DNA of 64,000 bases, taken from positions 1-64,000 of the forward strand of contig DATCJU010000081.1 of the NCBI GenBank assembly GCA_036562635.1. Reading direction: 5' to 3'. A program made the translations under genes and the position numbers. Shown here in pieces: positions 1 through 8,062 of the stretch (position 1 is its first letter; each line of letters begins with the position of its first letter). Under the pieces are notes generated by a model. The model ran no database searches. It was not told where the DNA came from and worked only from the letters and a program-made list of their open reading frames with translations. The stretch comes from DATCJU01 sp036562635 (GTDB lineage Bacteria; Actinomycetota; Actinomycetes; Mycobacteriales; Pseudonocardiaceae).

Positions 1-865
1 TGAGCCGGAACCGGGCAATGGCCACGGCGAACGGGTTGATGTCCACCCCATGGATGGCGTTCAGCGCCTCCTGCACCCGCGCCTGCGGCTCCAGGCCGGG
101 CGCGTGCCGGTTCCAGCGGTCGAGCAGCCGGGCGAACGCGCCGAGCAGGAAGTGCCCCGAACCGCAGGTCGGGTCGATGAGCCGGAAGCCCTCCAGCGGC
201 CGCTCGGCGAGGGCGGGCTCCAGGGTGCGGTCGAGGATGAACTCCTCGACGAACTCCGGGGTCTGCAGCAGCGCGTAGGTATCCCGTGCGTGCTCGGACA
301 GGTCCTGGTACAGGTCACCGAGGAACCGGGTGGACAGCGACTCGTCGGTCAGGTCGTGCACCAGCTGGCCGTCGTCGCCGCGCTCCCGCCAGAACGCCAG
401 CAGGGCGCCGGCCGCGTCACCCGAGGGCGAGACCAGGTGCAGCGGCGAGTGCTCGTCCACCAGCGCGGCGGTGGCGGGCAGCCCGGCCAGGTACTCGATC
501 GCCTGCTGCAGCCACTCCCGGTCGGTGTGCTCGGGGTGCGCCCGGAAATAGGCGAGCTGCGCGTCCAGCGCCTCCTGCCGCCGGTGCGGCGGCCCGGCGA
601 TCCACACCGGCCGGATCAGGCCGTTGTCCTCACAGAACCGGATGAACACGGTGGTGAGCACCCAGGCCACCGCCGCCTGCATCACCCGCTCGTCCCGCCA
701 CGCCTGCCAGGACGCCGCCGTACGCTTCCGGTCGAACGCCTCCCGGTACTCGGCGTCCCACTCGGCACGCACCTCGGGCCGGCTCTCGACGCGGGTGCGC
801 AGGTCGTCCTCCAGCACCTTCACCTGCTGCCGCAGGGCGCTGGTGAGGGCGGGTGTGGCGGTCAC
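1..865 (-). CDS. pglX: BREX type 2 adenine-specific methyltransferase PglX, N-terminal part (cut by window edge)
   Basis: Only the first 288 residues are inside the window. The protein is an N6-adenine DNA methyltransferase of the PglX type, the modification and defence enzyme of the Pgl (BREX type 2) system. The AdoMet-binding motif I, DPTCGSGHFLLGAF, is at residues 231-244 and a second AdoMet-contact strand, GVDINPFAVAIAR, at 273-285; the catalytic NPPY motif would lie beyond position 1. The GTG start at 865 overlaps the pglW stop codon (GTGA), so the two are probably translated together. The order pglW-pglX matches the Streptomyces coelicolor Pgl locus as I recall it; pglY and pglZ are not in this window and would be expected further left. 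The family call rests on motif I, the length of the N-terminal region and the neighbour. Confidence 0.85.
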   Translation of the reverse strand, partial: MTATPALTSALRQQVKVLEDDLRTRVESRPEVRAEWDAEYREAFDRKRTAASWQAWRDERVMQAAVAWVLTTVFIRFCEDNGLIRPVWIAGPPHRRQEALDAQLAYFRAHPEHTDREWLQQAIEYLAGLPATAALVDEHSPLHLVSPSGDAAGALLAFWRERGDDGQLVHDLTDESLSTRFLGDLYQDLSEHARDTYALLQTPEFVEEFILDRTLEPALAERPLEGFRLIDPTCGSGHFLLGAFARLLDRWNRHAPGLEPQARVQEALNAIHGVDINPFAVAIARFRL

Positions 866-3800
866 GGGGTGACTCCTTCCATGGTGGTGACACCGGTCTC
901 GGCGAACCAGTCGGCGCCCAGCCGCAGGAACTGGCCCGGGGCGGCCAGCGGCAGCGGCCGGCCGTCGATCAGCGGGCCGTGGTTGCCGGCGAGCTGCGGC
1001 ACCACGACCCAGACGGCCTGGGGGCGGCGGGCGGCCAGGTCGGTCCAGCGGGCGAGCAGGTTCAGGTGCCCGTACCGGGCGAGCGGGGCGACATCGGTGA
1101 GCACCACCGGCCGGGTGCCCTCCGGCACGCCGCCGGCCACGCCGGTCACTGCCGCCTCCACCTGGGGCAGGGCCTGCTCGACCAGGGCGGCCAGGCCCAT
1201 GGCGTCGTAGCTGCCGGGCGGCGCGGCGTCCGCGGCCTGGACGATGTCCCAGGGCACCTGGGCCGACTCGGCCCCGGCGCGCAGCGCGTCGACCAGCACC
1301 TGGGTGATGTCCACGACCACCGCGCCGTGCCGGTGGCGCAGCAGCTCGACCGCCTGGTCCACCCGGCCCGCGTCGATACCGAGGGCAAGGAACGAGCGGG
1401 ACCGCGCGCTCTCCCGCAGCCGCTGCCCGGTGTACCCGCCGCCGACCGGCCCGGTCTCGAAGGGGAGCACGGTGGCCAGGCGGGTACCCAGGCCGGTGGT
1501 GTCCGGCGCGGCGACCGGTGCGCGGTAGGCCCGCTGCCCCTCGTCGTACACCAGCGGCAGCCGGGCCTCGGCCAGCACCTCGTCCAGCCGGGGACGCTCC
1601 GGCAGCGGGCCCAGCTCGGGGAACCGGGCCCGCACCCGGTCCCGCACCTCCTGCGGGGTCACCGGCTGCCGCGCGCCCAGACCGGCCAGGGCGAGCCGGA
1701 CCGCGGTGGTCGCGGACAGGTCCCGGTCGTGCAGCTCGCCGTGCCCGGACAGGGCCGCCCGGCGGGAGAGCCGCGCGGCCAGCCGGACCAGCCGGTCCAT
1801 GGTCAGCTCCGCCCCGCCCGGCACCCACCGGTCCGCCACCTCGGCCAGCGCCGCCATCGCCCGCTGCCGGGGCACCAGCGCCTCCCCGGTCTCGGCGGCC
1901 TCGGTGATCAGGGCATCGGCCCGGCGGGCGGCGGCCTCGGCGGCGTCAAGCAGGAGCGGATCGGTGGCCAGCAGCGCCACCCGGCCGTCCCGGCGGCGCT
2001 GGGCGAGCGGGGCCTCCCCGGAGTCCAGGCCCTCGACCCGGTTCAGCTCCGCCGCGCGGTCCAGGGCGAGCCGGAGCAGGCCGGCCGCGATCCGCTGCGC
2101 CTGCGGGGCATCGCTGGGCGGCAGGTGCCCGAGCACCTCACCGGCCAGCTCCTCGACGGTGGCGACCCCGCCCAGGCGGGTCAGCCCCTCCCGGGCGAAC
2201 CCGGCGACCGCGTCCAGCAGCTCGCGGGACCGCCGGTCGTCCGCCCACAGCCCCTGCAGCTCGGCCAGCAGTTGAGTGCCCCGCTGCCGGGTCTTGCCGA
2301 GCGCCTGGGCCAGCTCCCCCTGGGTGGCGAAGGCGTCCAGCCCGGGTTCCAGGCCGAGCAGCAGCCGGGCGGCCTGACGCCGGGTCGGGGTGCGACCGCT
2401 GATCTGGCCGGCGAGCAGCTCGGCGGCCGCCACCGGATCGGGCAGGCCGTCCCCGGCCCGCGAGGTGGACCGGGCGGCCTCGGAGGCGAACCGCTCCCGC
2501 CACACCTTGGCCCGGGCCGCTACCTCCTTCCGGGTCGGATCGGCCACCCCGGGCAGCCGGTTGAGCCGTACCGGGTCGATCGCCACCAGGTCGGCCACCG
2601 TGGCGACGCCGAGCTGCTCCACCGCGGACAGCGCCCGGGCGGACAGACCGGCCTCGGCCAGCGGGGTCTCCGGCCGCGCGGCAGCGGCCCGCCGCTCGGC
2701 GTCGTCCGGCGCGGTCCGGCTCAGAGACGCGAACGCGGCACGCCACGCGGCGAGCATGTCGGCGGCGGTGTCGTGCCGGCGCCGGGCGTCCCGGGCCAGC
2801 GCGGTGCGGAAGAACGTCACCAGCGCGGGCGCGACCGAGGGGTCGAACATCTCCGGCGCGACCGCGGCCTCGTCGTCCACCACCAGCGGGTCGGACTGCC
2901 CGTCCCCGTACACCGGGGGCGCGCCGGTGGCCATCTCGAACAGCACCACCGCTGCGGCGTAGCGCTCGGCAGCGGAGTCGTAGCGTCCCCGGTTCTCCAG
3001 GAACGGGTCCAGGTAGGGCGGGGTGCCGGCGGTGACGGCGGTCGCGCCGGCCCGGGCCAGGGAGAAGTCGAACAGCACCAGGTGCTTCTCGCCGCGCCGG
3101 TCCTCCCGCACGCCCAGGTTCGCCGGCTTGACGTCCCGGTGGTCCACCCCGGCCCGGTCCAGGGCGACCAGCGCCTCCAGCAGGTCGGTGCCCCACCGCT
3201 CCAGCAGGTCCAGGGAGAGCCGGCCGCGCCCGCGCAGCACGTCGGCCAGGGTCTGCTCGCCCGCGTTCTCCAGCAGCAGCGCCCGCCGGGCGCCCACGTC
3301 GAGCGGGCCCTCGACCAGCCGCACCAGCCGAGGGTGGCTCAGCCCGCGCAGCACCTCGGCCTCGTCGTCGAGCCGCCGCGCGGCCGGGTCGTCCACCGCG
3401 ACCTTGAGCACGCGCCGCTCACCGTCGTCGCCGGCCGCGAGGTCGGTGACCAGCAGGCCGACCGCGGTGGAGCCCGCGCCCAGCCGCCGCTCCAGCCGGA
3501 ACCGGCCGGCCAGCACCGCGCCCGGCGCGGCCTCCAGCGGGTCGACGGCCAGCATGTCCTCGGGCACGGCCAGCTCGCGCTCGACCTCGGCCAGCTTGGC
3601 CAGGAAGGTGGGCACGTCCGCCAGCCGCTCGGACACCACCGGGCGGGTGGCGTCCAGCACCAGCCGGCGCAGCGCCGGGGAGACCTGCGGCAGGTCCGCG
3701 GCCAGGTCGAGCCCGCCGTCGCGGTGCAGCCGCTCCCGCAGCGCCGCCCGGTCCGGGGCGGGGGCCCGGCCGGTGACCACGTAGTAGGTGAGGGCGCCGA

Positions 3801-5121
3801 GGGAGAACACGTCCAGCCGCACCCGGTCGGCCGACCGGTTCCACACCCCCTCGGGAGCGCCGAACACCTCGGCGAACCGGCGGTCGGTGTCTACCACGGG
3901 CCGCACGACCGCCATGAGCCGCTCGGCGACAGCCGACCCGTCGCCCGGGCCGAGCACGGTGAGGCTGGTGCCGCTCAGCCCGCTCACCGAGGTGTCTCCG
4001 ACCCGGCCCGCGGTCTGCCAATCGCCGACCAGCACGCTCAGCCGCTCGCCCTCGTGCGGGCGCACGTGCACCGCCATCGGGGTCAGACCGCGGTGCACCA
4101 CCCGGTGCCGGTGCGCGTAGGCGACGGCCTCGGCCACCTGGCGGATCAGAGCGAGCTGGGTGGCCACCGGCAGGCCGGCGCGCTGCTCGGCCAGCCACAG
4201 GTCGAGCCGCCGGAAGTTCTCGTCGTGGGGATAGACCAGCCCGGTGCCCAGCTCGTCGTCGACGATGTCGCGCGGCTTGAGCAGGCCGTCGTGGGCCAGC
4301 CGGGACATGATCCGGTACTCGTGCTCGGCGGCCTTCCGTAGCCTCAGCCGCTCCTCGGTAGCCGCGCCCGGGGGTGTCACGTAGAAGCGGATGCGGGCCC
4401 GGTCGGTGCCGGCCACCCGGTGGAACGCCGGCCAGTCCTGCCAGCCGTCGCCCTCGGCGAGCGGCTGCTCGTCGATGATCCAGGAGCCGACCTCGCGCTG
4501 GCGGCGCTGCACCACGCCGATGCGCTCCAGGAGCTTGGCGATGGTCCGGCTCCGGGCCGCGGGGACCGACTCGGTGGGGGTCGGTGGTTCCAGCAGCCGG
4601 GTGGAGATCCCGGGCAGCCCGGTGTCGTTCTCCAGGCCGTCCGGCCCGAACAGGTCCTTCCGCGACGCCGGGGGCAGCAGGCAGCGCAGTCCGGGGTGGT
4701 GCAGGAACACCGCCTCCTGCACGTACGGGATCGCGGTGTGCACATCCGGGATGTGGTGGCCCGTCTCACGGGCCCAGGCCAGCAGCTCCTCCTGCAGCTT
4801 GGTCTTCAACCGCTGCGCCTTGCGGCGGGCCAGCTTGAGCGGGGAGTCCTCCGCGCGGCGGCCGTCCCGCAGCCAGCGGTGGTCGTCGCCGCGCAGCTCG
4901 CCGTTGTAGTACTTCAGCTCGACCAGGTGCAGGTGCCGCCGGCCCACGACCAGCAGGTCCACCTCGTGCCACTTGCCCTGGTTGTCCCGGAACTCGAAGT
5001 TCGACCAGGCCCGGAACGGCTCCGCGTCGGGCAGGAGCGCCCGGACGATCGCCAGGCCCTCCCGCTCGTGCGGGAACTGCGATGGTGTCACCTCGAACCA
5101 GCGCGAGGTGTCATGCCGCAC
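862..5121 (-). CDS. pglW: BREX type 2 NERD-domain serine/threonine kinase PglW
   Basis: About 1419 residues, the regulatory kinase of the Pgl/BREX-2 phage-defence system. Residues 15-110 form a NERD nuclease-like domain (D55, then E68 and K70 in VELKYYNG, a PD-(D/E)xK-like arrangement). Two kinase-like domains follow. The first (about 240-512) has HRGLTP instead of HRD and GDW instead of DFG, so it looks inactive. The second (about 538-800) keeps a glycine loop (GAGST), a VLKVA lysine, HRDVKPANL and DFS and should be active. Helical repeats fill the rest, including a short helix-hairpin-helix-like stretch. A longer frame begins at 5175, but the GTG at 5121 has GGAGGT six bases upstream and gives the family-like start RHDTSRWFEVT. 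The stop overlaps the pglX start. A Crp-like palindrome lies 118 bp upstream. Confidence 0.9.
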   Translation of the reverse strand: MRHDTSRWFEVTPSQFPHEREGLAIVRALLPDAEPFRAWSNFEFRDNQGKWHEVDLLVVGRRHLHLVELKYYNGELRGDDHRWLRDGRRAEDSPLKLARRKAQRLKTKLQEELLAWARETGHHIPDVHTAIPYVQEAVFLHHPGLRCLLPPASRKDLFGPDGLENDTGLPGISTRLLEPPTPTESVPAARSRTIAKLLERIGVVQRRQREVGSWIIDEQPLAEGDGWQDWPAFHRVAGTDRARIRFYVTPPGAATEERLRLRKAAEHEYRIMSRLAHDGLLKPRDIVDDELGTGLVYPHDENFRRLDLWLAEQRAGLPVATQLALIRQVAEAVAYAHRHRVVHRGLTPMAVHVRPHEGERLSVLVGDWQTAGRVGDTSVSGLSGTSLTVLGPGDGSAVAERLMAVVRPVVDTDRRFAEVFGAPEGVWNRSADRVRLDVFSLGALTYYVVTGRAPAPDRAALRERLHRDGGLDLAADLPQVSPALRRLVLDATRPVVSERLADVPTFLAKLAEVERELAVPEDMLAVDPLEAAPGAVLAGRFRLERRLGAGSTAVGLLVTDLAAGDDGERRVLKVAVDDPAARRLDDEAEVLRGLSHPRLVRLVEGPLDVGARRALLLENAGEQTLADVLRGRGRLSLDLLERWGTDLLEALVALDRAGVDHRDVKPANLGVREDRRGEKHLVLFDFSLARAGATAVTAGTPPYLDPFLENRGRYDSAAERYAAAVVLFEMATGAPPVYGDGQSDPLVVDDEAAVAPEMFDPSVAPALVTFFRTALARDARRRHDTAADMLAAWRAAFASLSRTAPDDAERRAAAARPETPLAEAGLSARALSAVEQLGVATVADLVAIDPVRLNRLPGVADPTRKEVAARAKVWRERFASEAARSTSRAGDGLPDPVAAAELLAGQISGRTPTRRQAARLLLGLEPGLDAFATQGELAQALGKTRQRGTQLLAELQGLWADDRRSRELLDAVAGFAREGLTRLGGVATVEELAGEVLGHLPPSDAPQAQRIAAGLLRLALDRAAELNRVEGLDSGEAPLAQRRRDGRVALLATDPLLLDAAEAAARRADALITEAAETGEALVPRQRAMAALAEVADRWVPGGAELTMDRLVRLAARLSRRAALSGHGELHDRDLSATTAVRLALAGLGARQPVTPQEVRDRVRARFPELGPLPERPRLDEVLAEARLPLVYDEGQRAYRAPVAAPDTTGLGTRLATVLPFETGPVGGGYTGQRLRESARSRSFLALGIDAGRVDQAVELLRHRHGAVVVDITQVLVDALRAGAESAQVPWDIVQAADAAPPGSYDAMGLAALVEQALPQVEAAVTGVAGGVPEGTRPVVLTDVAPLARYGHLNLLARWTDLAARRPQAVWVVVPQLAGNHGPLIDGRPLPLAAPGQFLRLGADWFAETGVTTMEGVTP

Positions 5122-5238
5122 CGCGTACCTCCCCCCGTCCCCCTGACCTGGACCGATCGGGCGATATCCTGCCACGGCCGTTCCGGTCTGATGCCGTGCT
5201 CACCAGCTCGCGGCGGCCGACGGCGGAGCCGCCGACCG

Positions 5239-5254
5239 GGTGAGTCACGTCACC
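5239..5254. promoter_or_regulatory. Crp/GlxR-type palindrome upstream of pglW
   Basis: GGTGAGTCACGTCACC contains GTGA-N6-TCAC, the half-site spacing recognised by Crp/GlxR proteins. It sits between pglW (start 5121) and the HicB relic. A very similar palindrome is found upstream of acs. Binding is inferred from pattern only. Confidence 0.35.
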
Positions 5255-5399
5255 GAACACCCGGTTCTTCGATCTTCACCTAGCTCCGCGTTACGCGTCC
5301 CTTCCACCCGGGGCTCGAGTCGGCCCCCGGACCGTTGACCGGCATCGATCGGGACGCACCGCGGGTACCGAGGAGCCTTCCTCCCGCCGACCCGCGGTC

Positions 5400-5716
5400 A
5401 TGCCCGCCACCCGGACCCTCACGGCCGCGGGCACACCGGACGGCGAGTGGTGTGCCGCCCAGTGCCTGGAGGTCGAGGTGGCCGGCCGGGGGGAACGGCC
5501 GAGGAGGCACTCGGCAACCTGCGGGCGGCCCCGGAGCAGTACTTCGAGGACGAGCCCGCGCCTCCGGAGACGGCACACCCGCTCGTGACCTCCGCCGACG
5601 TCCGTGTCCGGCGTCAGCCCGGCCCCGCCCCGCGTCCCGGGGCGGCGTGTTCTCCAGGCACATCTGGCACCCCGCCGGGCTGCTTGGCCTGCCGCGGCGG
5701 TCCCCCGGCGCCCTGA
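5400..5716 (+). pseudogene. HicB-like antitoxin relic with a one-base frameshift
   Basis: From the ATG at 5400 the first frame reads a HicB-type beginning, DGEWCAAQCLEVEVAGRGE. The matching continuation, TAEEALGNLRAAPEQYFEDE and then PAPPETAHPLVTSADVRV, is in the next frame up to about 5608. The two halves meet at a run of six G residues (5488-5493), where one missing base would restore a single protein of about 70 residues like the HicB/DUF1902 antitoxins. Beyond 5608 the frame runs on to 5716 without family similarity. I see no HicA-like toxin on either side. It is either a decayed orphan antitoxin or a sequencing error in the G run. Confidence 0.6.
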
Positions 5717-5722
5717 ACGCGA

Positions 5723-5746
5723 GGCGAGGGCATCCGTGCCCTCGCC
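5723..5746 (-). terminator. Perfect 10-bp hairpin after the DUF397 gene
   Basis: GGCGAGGGCA and TGCCCTCGCC pair perfectly around a TCCG loop. It lies 17 bases past the stop of the leftward DUF397 gene and has no clear U-tract, as is common for actinobacterial terminators. Confidence 0.55.
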
Positions 5747-5763
5747 CCTCGCCCGGGTCCGGT

Positions 5764-5955
5764 TCAGCCCAGGTCGAGCCGACCGCTCTTCACGGTGTTG
5801 ATGAACGCGGCCCACTGCACGGCGGGCACGGTGAACACACCGGCGCCGCGGTTCTTGGTGTCCCGCACGTACGCCGCGGCGTCCGTCAGCGCCACCTCGA
5901 CGCACTGACCCTGTCCCGTGCTGCGGCTGCTGACGCGCCACTGCAGATCCTGCAT
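5764..5955 (-). CDS. DUF397 domain protein
   Basis: A 63-residue protein starting MQDLQWRVSSRSTG and containing CVEVALTDAAAYVRDTKNRG, the hallmark of the DUF397 family of small actinobacterial proteins. The ATG at 5955 overlaps the TGA of the upstream regulator by one base (TGATG), so the pair is translationally coupled. DUF397 proteins are paired with DUF5753 helix-turn-helix regulators (the WhiJ/BldB and Scr-type pairs of Streptomyces), where the small partner is thought to control the regulator. The longer frame starting at 6021 only extends into the upstream gene. Which process this pair regulates cannot be read from sequence. Confidence 0.85.
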   Translation of the reverse strand: MQDLQWRVSSRSTGQGQCVEVALTDAAAYVRDTKNRGAGVFTVPAVQWAAFINTVKSGRLDLG

Positions 5956-6803
5956 CACAGCTCCTTTGCGATCTGGCGAATGGTGCTGACCGTGGCCGCG
6001 GGGTCCGTAGCCGTGGCACACAGATGCTCCATTATCCGCCGGTACGAGTCGATCTCGGACGACTCCTCCAGATAGAGCCCGCCTACCTGTGTCTCCAGGT
6101 AGACCACATCAGGGTCCATGGGCTCGGGAAACTCCAGGATCACGAACGGACCGGCCATCGCAGGGTGGGCACCGGCAGCGAACGGCAGCACCTGCACGGT
6201 GACGTTGGGGCGCTCGGCCAGCTTGGCCAGGTGCTCCAACTGGCGACGCATCACTTCATGCCCGCCGACCGGGCGCCGCAGCACGGCCTCGGACACCACG
6301 GCCCACACCTCGATCGGGTCGTCGTCCACCAGGCGCTGCTGGCGCTGCATCCGCAACTCGACACGCCGCTGCACCTCGTGGTCAGAAGCGGTGACCAGCA
6401 TTGCCCTGGTGATGGCGCGGGCGTAGTCCTCGGTCTGCAGCAGGCCGGGCATCACCTCGGCTTCGTAGGTGCGGACCCGCTTGGCCTCCGCCTCCAGCCC
6501 GACGTAGGTGGCGTACCACTCGGACAGGATGTCCAGATAGGAGTGCCACCAGCCCTTCTTCCGACTGTCCCGGGCCAACGCCATCAAGCGGTCGAACTCC
6601 GGCCCGGTGACGCCGTAGAGGCTCAGCATCATGTGCACGTCGCCGAGCGCGGCGGGTCGGTGCCCGTTCTCGATACGGCTGATCTTGGGGTGCGTGCAGC
6701 CCATCTGGTCGGCGACCTGCTGGACGGTCATTCCAGCCTGCTCCCGCAGTCGCCGCAGTTCGGCGGCCAACCTGCGGCGCCGCACGGTGGGGCTTGTGGC
6801 CAT
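5955..6803 (-). CDS. Xre-family helix-turn-helix regulator with DUF5753
   Basis: 282 residues. The N-terminal 60 residues are an Xre/HTH_31 DNA-binding domain (RRLREQAGMTVQQVADQMG, then KISRIENG), and residues of about 95-275 form the DUF5753 domain typical of Scr/WhiJ-type regulators (WAVVSEAVLRRPVGG, NVTVQVLPFAAGAH). The ATG at 6803 follows GGAGGA by five bases and is preferred over an upstream in-frame start at 6845. It forms an operon with the DUF397 gene and is divergent from four small genes. A perfect palindrome TTGGTACGTACCAA lies 80 bp upstream and is a reasonable candidate operator for autoregulation and for control of the divergent genes. Confidence 0.9.
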   Translation of the reverse strand: MATSPTVRRRRLAAELRRLREQAGMTVQQVADQMGCTHPKISRIENGHRPAALGDVHMMLSLYGVTGPEFDRLMALARDSRKKGWWHSYLDILSEWYATYVGLEAEAKRVRTYEAEVMPGLLQTEDYARAITRAMLVTASDHEVQRRVELRMQRQQRLVDDDPIEVWAVVSEAVLRRPVGGHEVMRRQLEHLAKLAERPNVTVQVLPFAAGAHPAMAGPFVILEFPEPMDPDVVYLETQVGGLYLEESSEIDSYRRIMEHLCATATDPAATVSTIRQIAKEL

Positions 6804-6883
6804 CGATCCTCCTCCGCGCCAGGTGCGGCCAGTCTGCCGTGCCACGTCGCCTCCACTCCATCACCCAGTCGATACCTAGCGTT

Positions 6884-6897
6884 TTGGTACGTACCAA
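6884..6897. promoter_or_regulatory. Palindromic operator candidate between divergent transcription units
   Basis: TTGGTACGTACCAA is a perfect 14-bp palindrome in the relatively AT-rich gap between the Xre regulator and the small-gene cluster. GGTACGTA recurs at 6930-6937, and a short hairpin (GTTCC-GCAA-GGAAC, 6906-6919) lies between. The arrangement suits an operator region. Which protein binds is not shown by sequence. Confidence 0.45.
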
Positions 6898-6936
6898 GAC
6901 AAAGTGTTCCGCAAGGAACGCGAAAGGAAGGTACGT

Positions 6937-6972
6937 ATGGAGCGCTGGGGGGGAGCAGTGGAGGGCGTGTGA
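6937..6972 (+). other. Possible 11-codon leader ORF
   Basis: An ATG at 6937 preceded by AAAGGAAGG opens a frame MERWGGAVEGV that stops at 6972 and is followed directly by a small stem-loop (CAGCCC/GGGCTG, 6973-6994). It lies on the leader of the rightward small-gene cluster. It could be a leader peptide or chance. Confidence 0.2.
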
Positions 6973-7074
6973 CAGCCCGAGGGGTGGTGGGCTGGGACGC
7001 CTTGCGGCTGAAGGGCTTGGGCTAGAGGGCACAACCGGCCAGGAAACCCAGTTCACACCACCTCAGGTCGGGGG

Positions 7075-7491
7075 GTGACCGTGGTTCCCGACGCTGCGGT
7101 GGCTCTGCTGGTCCTGTGCGTGCTGGGTGTTGCCCTGGCCGTGCCGTCCGTGCATCACCTGCTGGAGCACCTGGAGGATCCGGCCGCGCCGGGCGATCGC
7201 CACGGGGAGCACCGGACCGGGGTGTCGGTGCACCGGTTGCGCGCCGCCCTGGACGCCGACGCCCCGCCCTCCCGCCCCAGCCCTTCCCCGGTGCGGCCGT
7301 ACGTGCAGCACCTGCCCGCTCCCGAACCGCCGCCCCCGCCGCCCAGGCGCACGGGGCCGGCCCGGGTCCGCCCGTACGCCGCCCCGGACGAGACCCCGAC
7401 CGTGCGCATGCCGCACCTGGCCTGGGCGCTGGAGGTCGGCGCCCTGCCGGCGGACGGGGCGGCACTGGTGCGGGCCGGGGGTGAGCGGTGA
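7075..7491 (+). CDS. Small membrane-anchored proline-rich protein, unknown function
   Basis: 138 residues, not recognised. One hydrophobic helix near the N terminus (VALLVLCVLGVALAV, about residues 8-22) is followed by a charged and strongly proline-rich segment (PEPPPPPPRR about residue 85) and a C-terminal stretch ending in MPHLAWALEVGALPADGAAL. Start is a GTG at 7075; the next codon but one is another GTG, so the exact start is uncertain by two residues. It is the first of four genes, each overlapping the next by one to four bases, divergent from the Xre/DUF397 pair. Clusters of such small genes are common next to these regulators and on integrative elements of actinomycetes, which is inference from context. 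Confidence 0.65.
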   Translation: MTVVPDAAVALLVLCVLGVALAVPSVHHLLEHLEDPAAPGDRHGEHRTGVSVHRLRAALDADAPPSRPSPSPVRPYVQHLPAPEPPPPPPRRTGPARVRPYAAPDETPTVRMPHLAWALEVGALPADGAALVRAGGER

Positions 7492-7832
7492 TGCCCTGGA
7501 GCTACTGGCACCGCATCGAGTACGTCCGCGTCGACCGGGGGCAGCGGGTGACGGTGCACGCCGAGGACGTGGACGACCACGGCTTCTACCTGGACAAGTC
7601 CGGTCCTGACGAGTACCTGCGGCTGTGCGCCGAGGAGTTCCTCACCCGGTGGGGTGCGCCGCCCGGCAGCCGGTGGCGGGCGGTGCTGTGGCGCACCGAC
7701 GCGGCGGGGAGGGACCGGGTGCGCAGGCTGGCCGAGGTCGAGCTGCACTGGGCCGGTTCACCGGAGCCCCGCCCACCGGGTGCGGGCACCCCGGCCGCTC
7801 CGGTCGCGGACCTCGGCAGGGAGCGGCCGTGA
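7491..7832 (+). CDS. Small conserved-type hypothetical protein
   Basis: 113 residues, not recognised. It begins MPWSYWHRIEYVRVDRGQRV and has an acidic, aromatic centre (EDVDDHGFYLDKSGPDEYLR) followed by a tryptophan-containing segment (FLTRWGAPPGSRWRAVLW). No signal peptide or membrane helix is visible, so it is probably cytoplasmic. The start ATG at 7491 shares a base with the stop of the previous gene (GTGATG; a GTG start three bases earlier is equally possible) and its own stop overlaps the next start. Tight overlap with both neighbours is the main support for it being a real gene. Confidence 0.65.
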   Translation: MPWSYWHRIEYVRVDRGQRVTVHAEDVDDHGFYLDKSGPDEYLRLCAEEFLTRWGAPPGSRWRAVLWRTDAAGRDRVRRLAEVELHWAGSPEPRPPGAGTPAAPVADLGRERP

Positions 7833-8062
7833 CCCGGCTGAGCGACCTGACCGAACTGCTCGTCCTCGGCTTCGGGCTGATCGGCGCCGGGCTGCTGTGC
7901 CTGGCCCTGCCGCACCTGGTCCCGCTCCTGGCCGCACCGCCCCGGCCTGCTCGCGGGCGCGTCCACCGGCCCGCCCGGCACCGGGCCCGGCCCGGCGCGC
8001 TCACCGTCGCAGACCTGCACCGCCGCCTCGCCGCCACCGCTCCCACCGGGGGTGGCCGGTGA
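7829..8062 (+). CDS. Single-pass small membrane protein
   Basis: 77 residues starting at a GTG that overlaps the previous stop (GTGA). Residues of about 8-32 (LLVLGFGLIGAGLLCLALPHLV) form one transmembrane helix, followed by an arginine-rich cytoplasmic-type tail (RPARGRVHRPARHRARPG) and a short helix with LTVADLHRRLAA. No family recognised. Its stop overlaps the next GTG start, keeping the same four-gene coupled layout. A role as a membrane partner of the other small proteins is possible but not shown. Confidence 0.65.
   Translation: MTRLSDLTELLVLGFGLIGAGLLCLALPHLVPLLAAPPRPARGRVHRPARHRARPGALTVADLHRRLAATAPTGGGR

Noticed and set aside
853..4341. Very long rightward open frame of more than 1,100 codons opposite pglW
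   Set aside because: It is the antisense shadow of a high-GC gene: glutamine, glycine and proline rich, no domain, no ribosome binding site, and pglW on the other strand has clear motifs.
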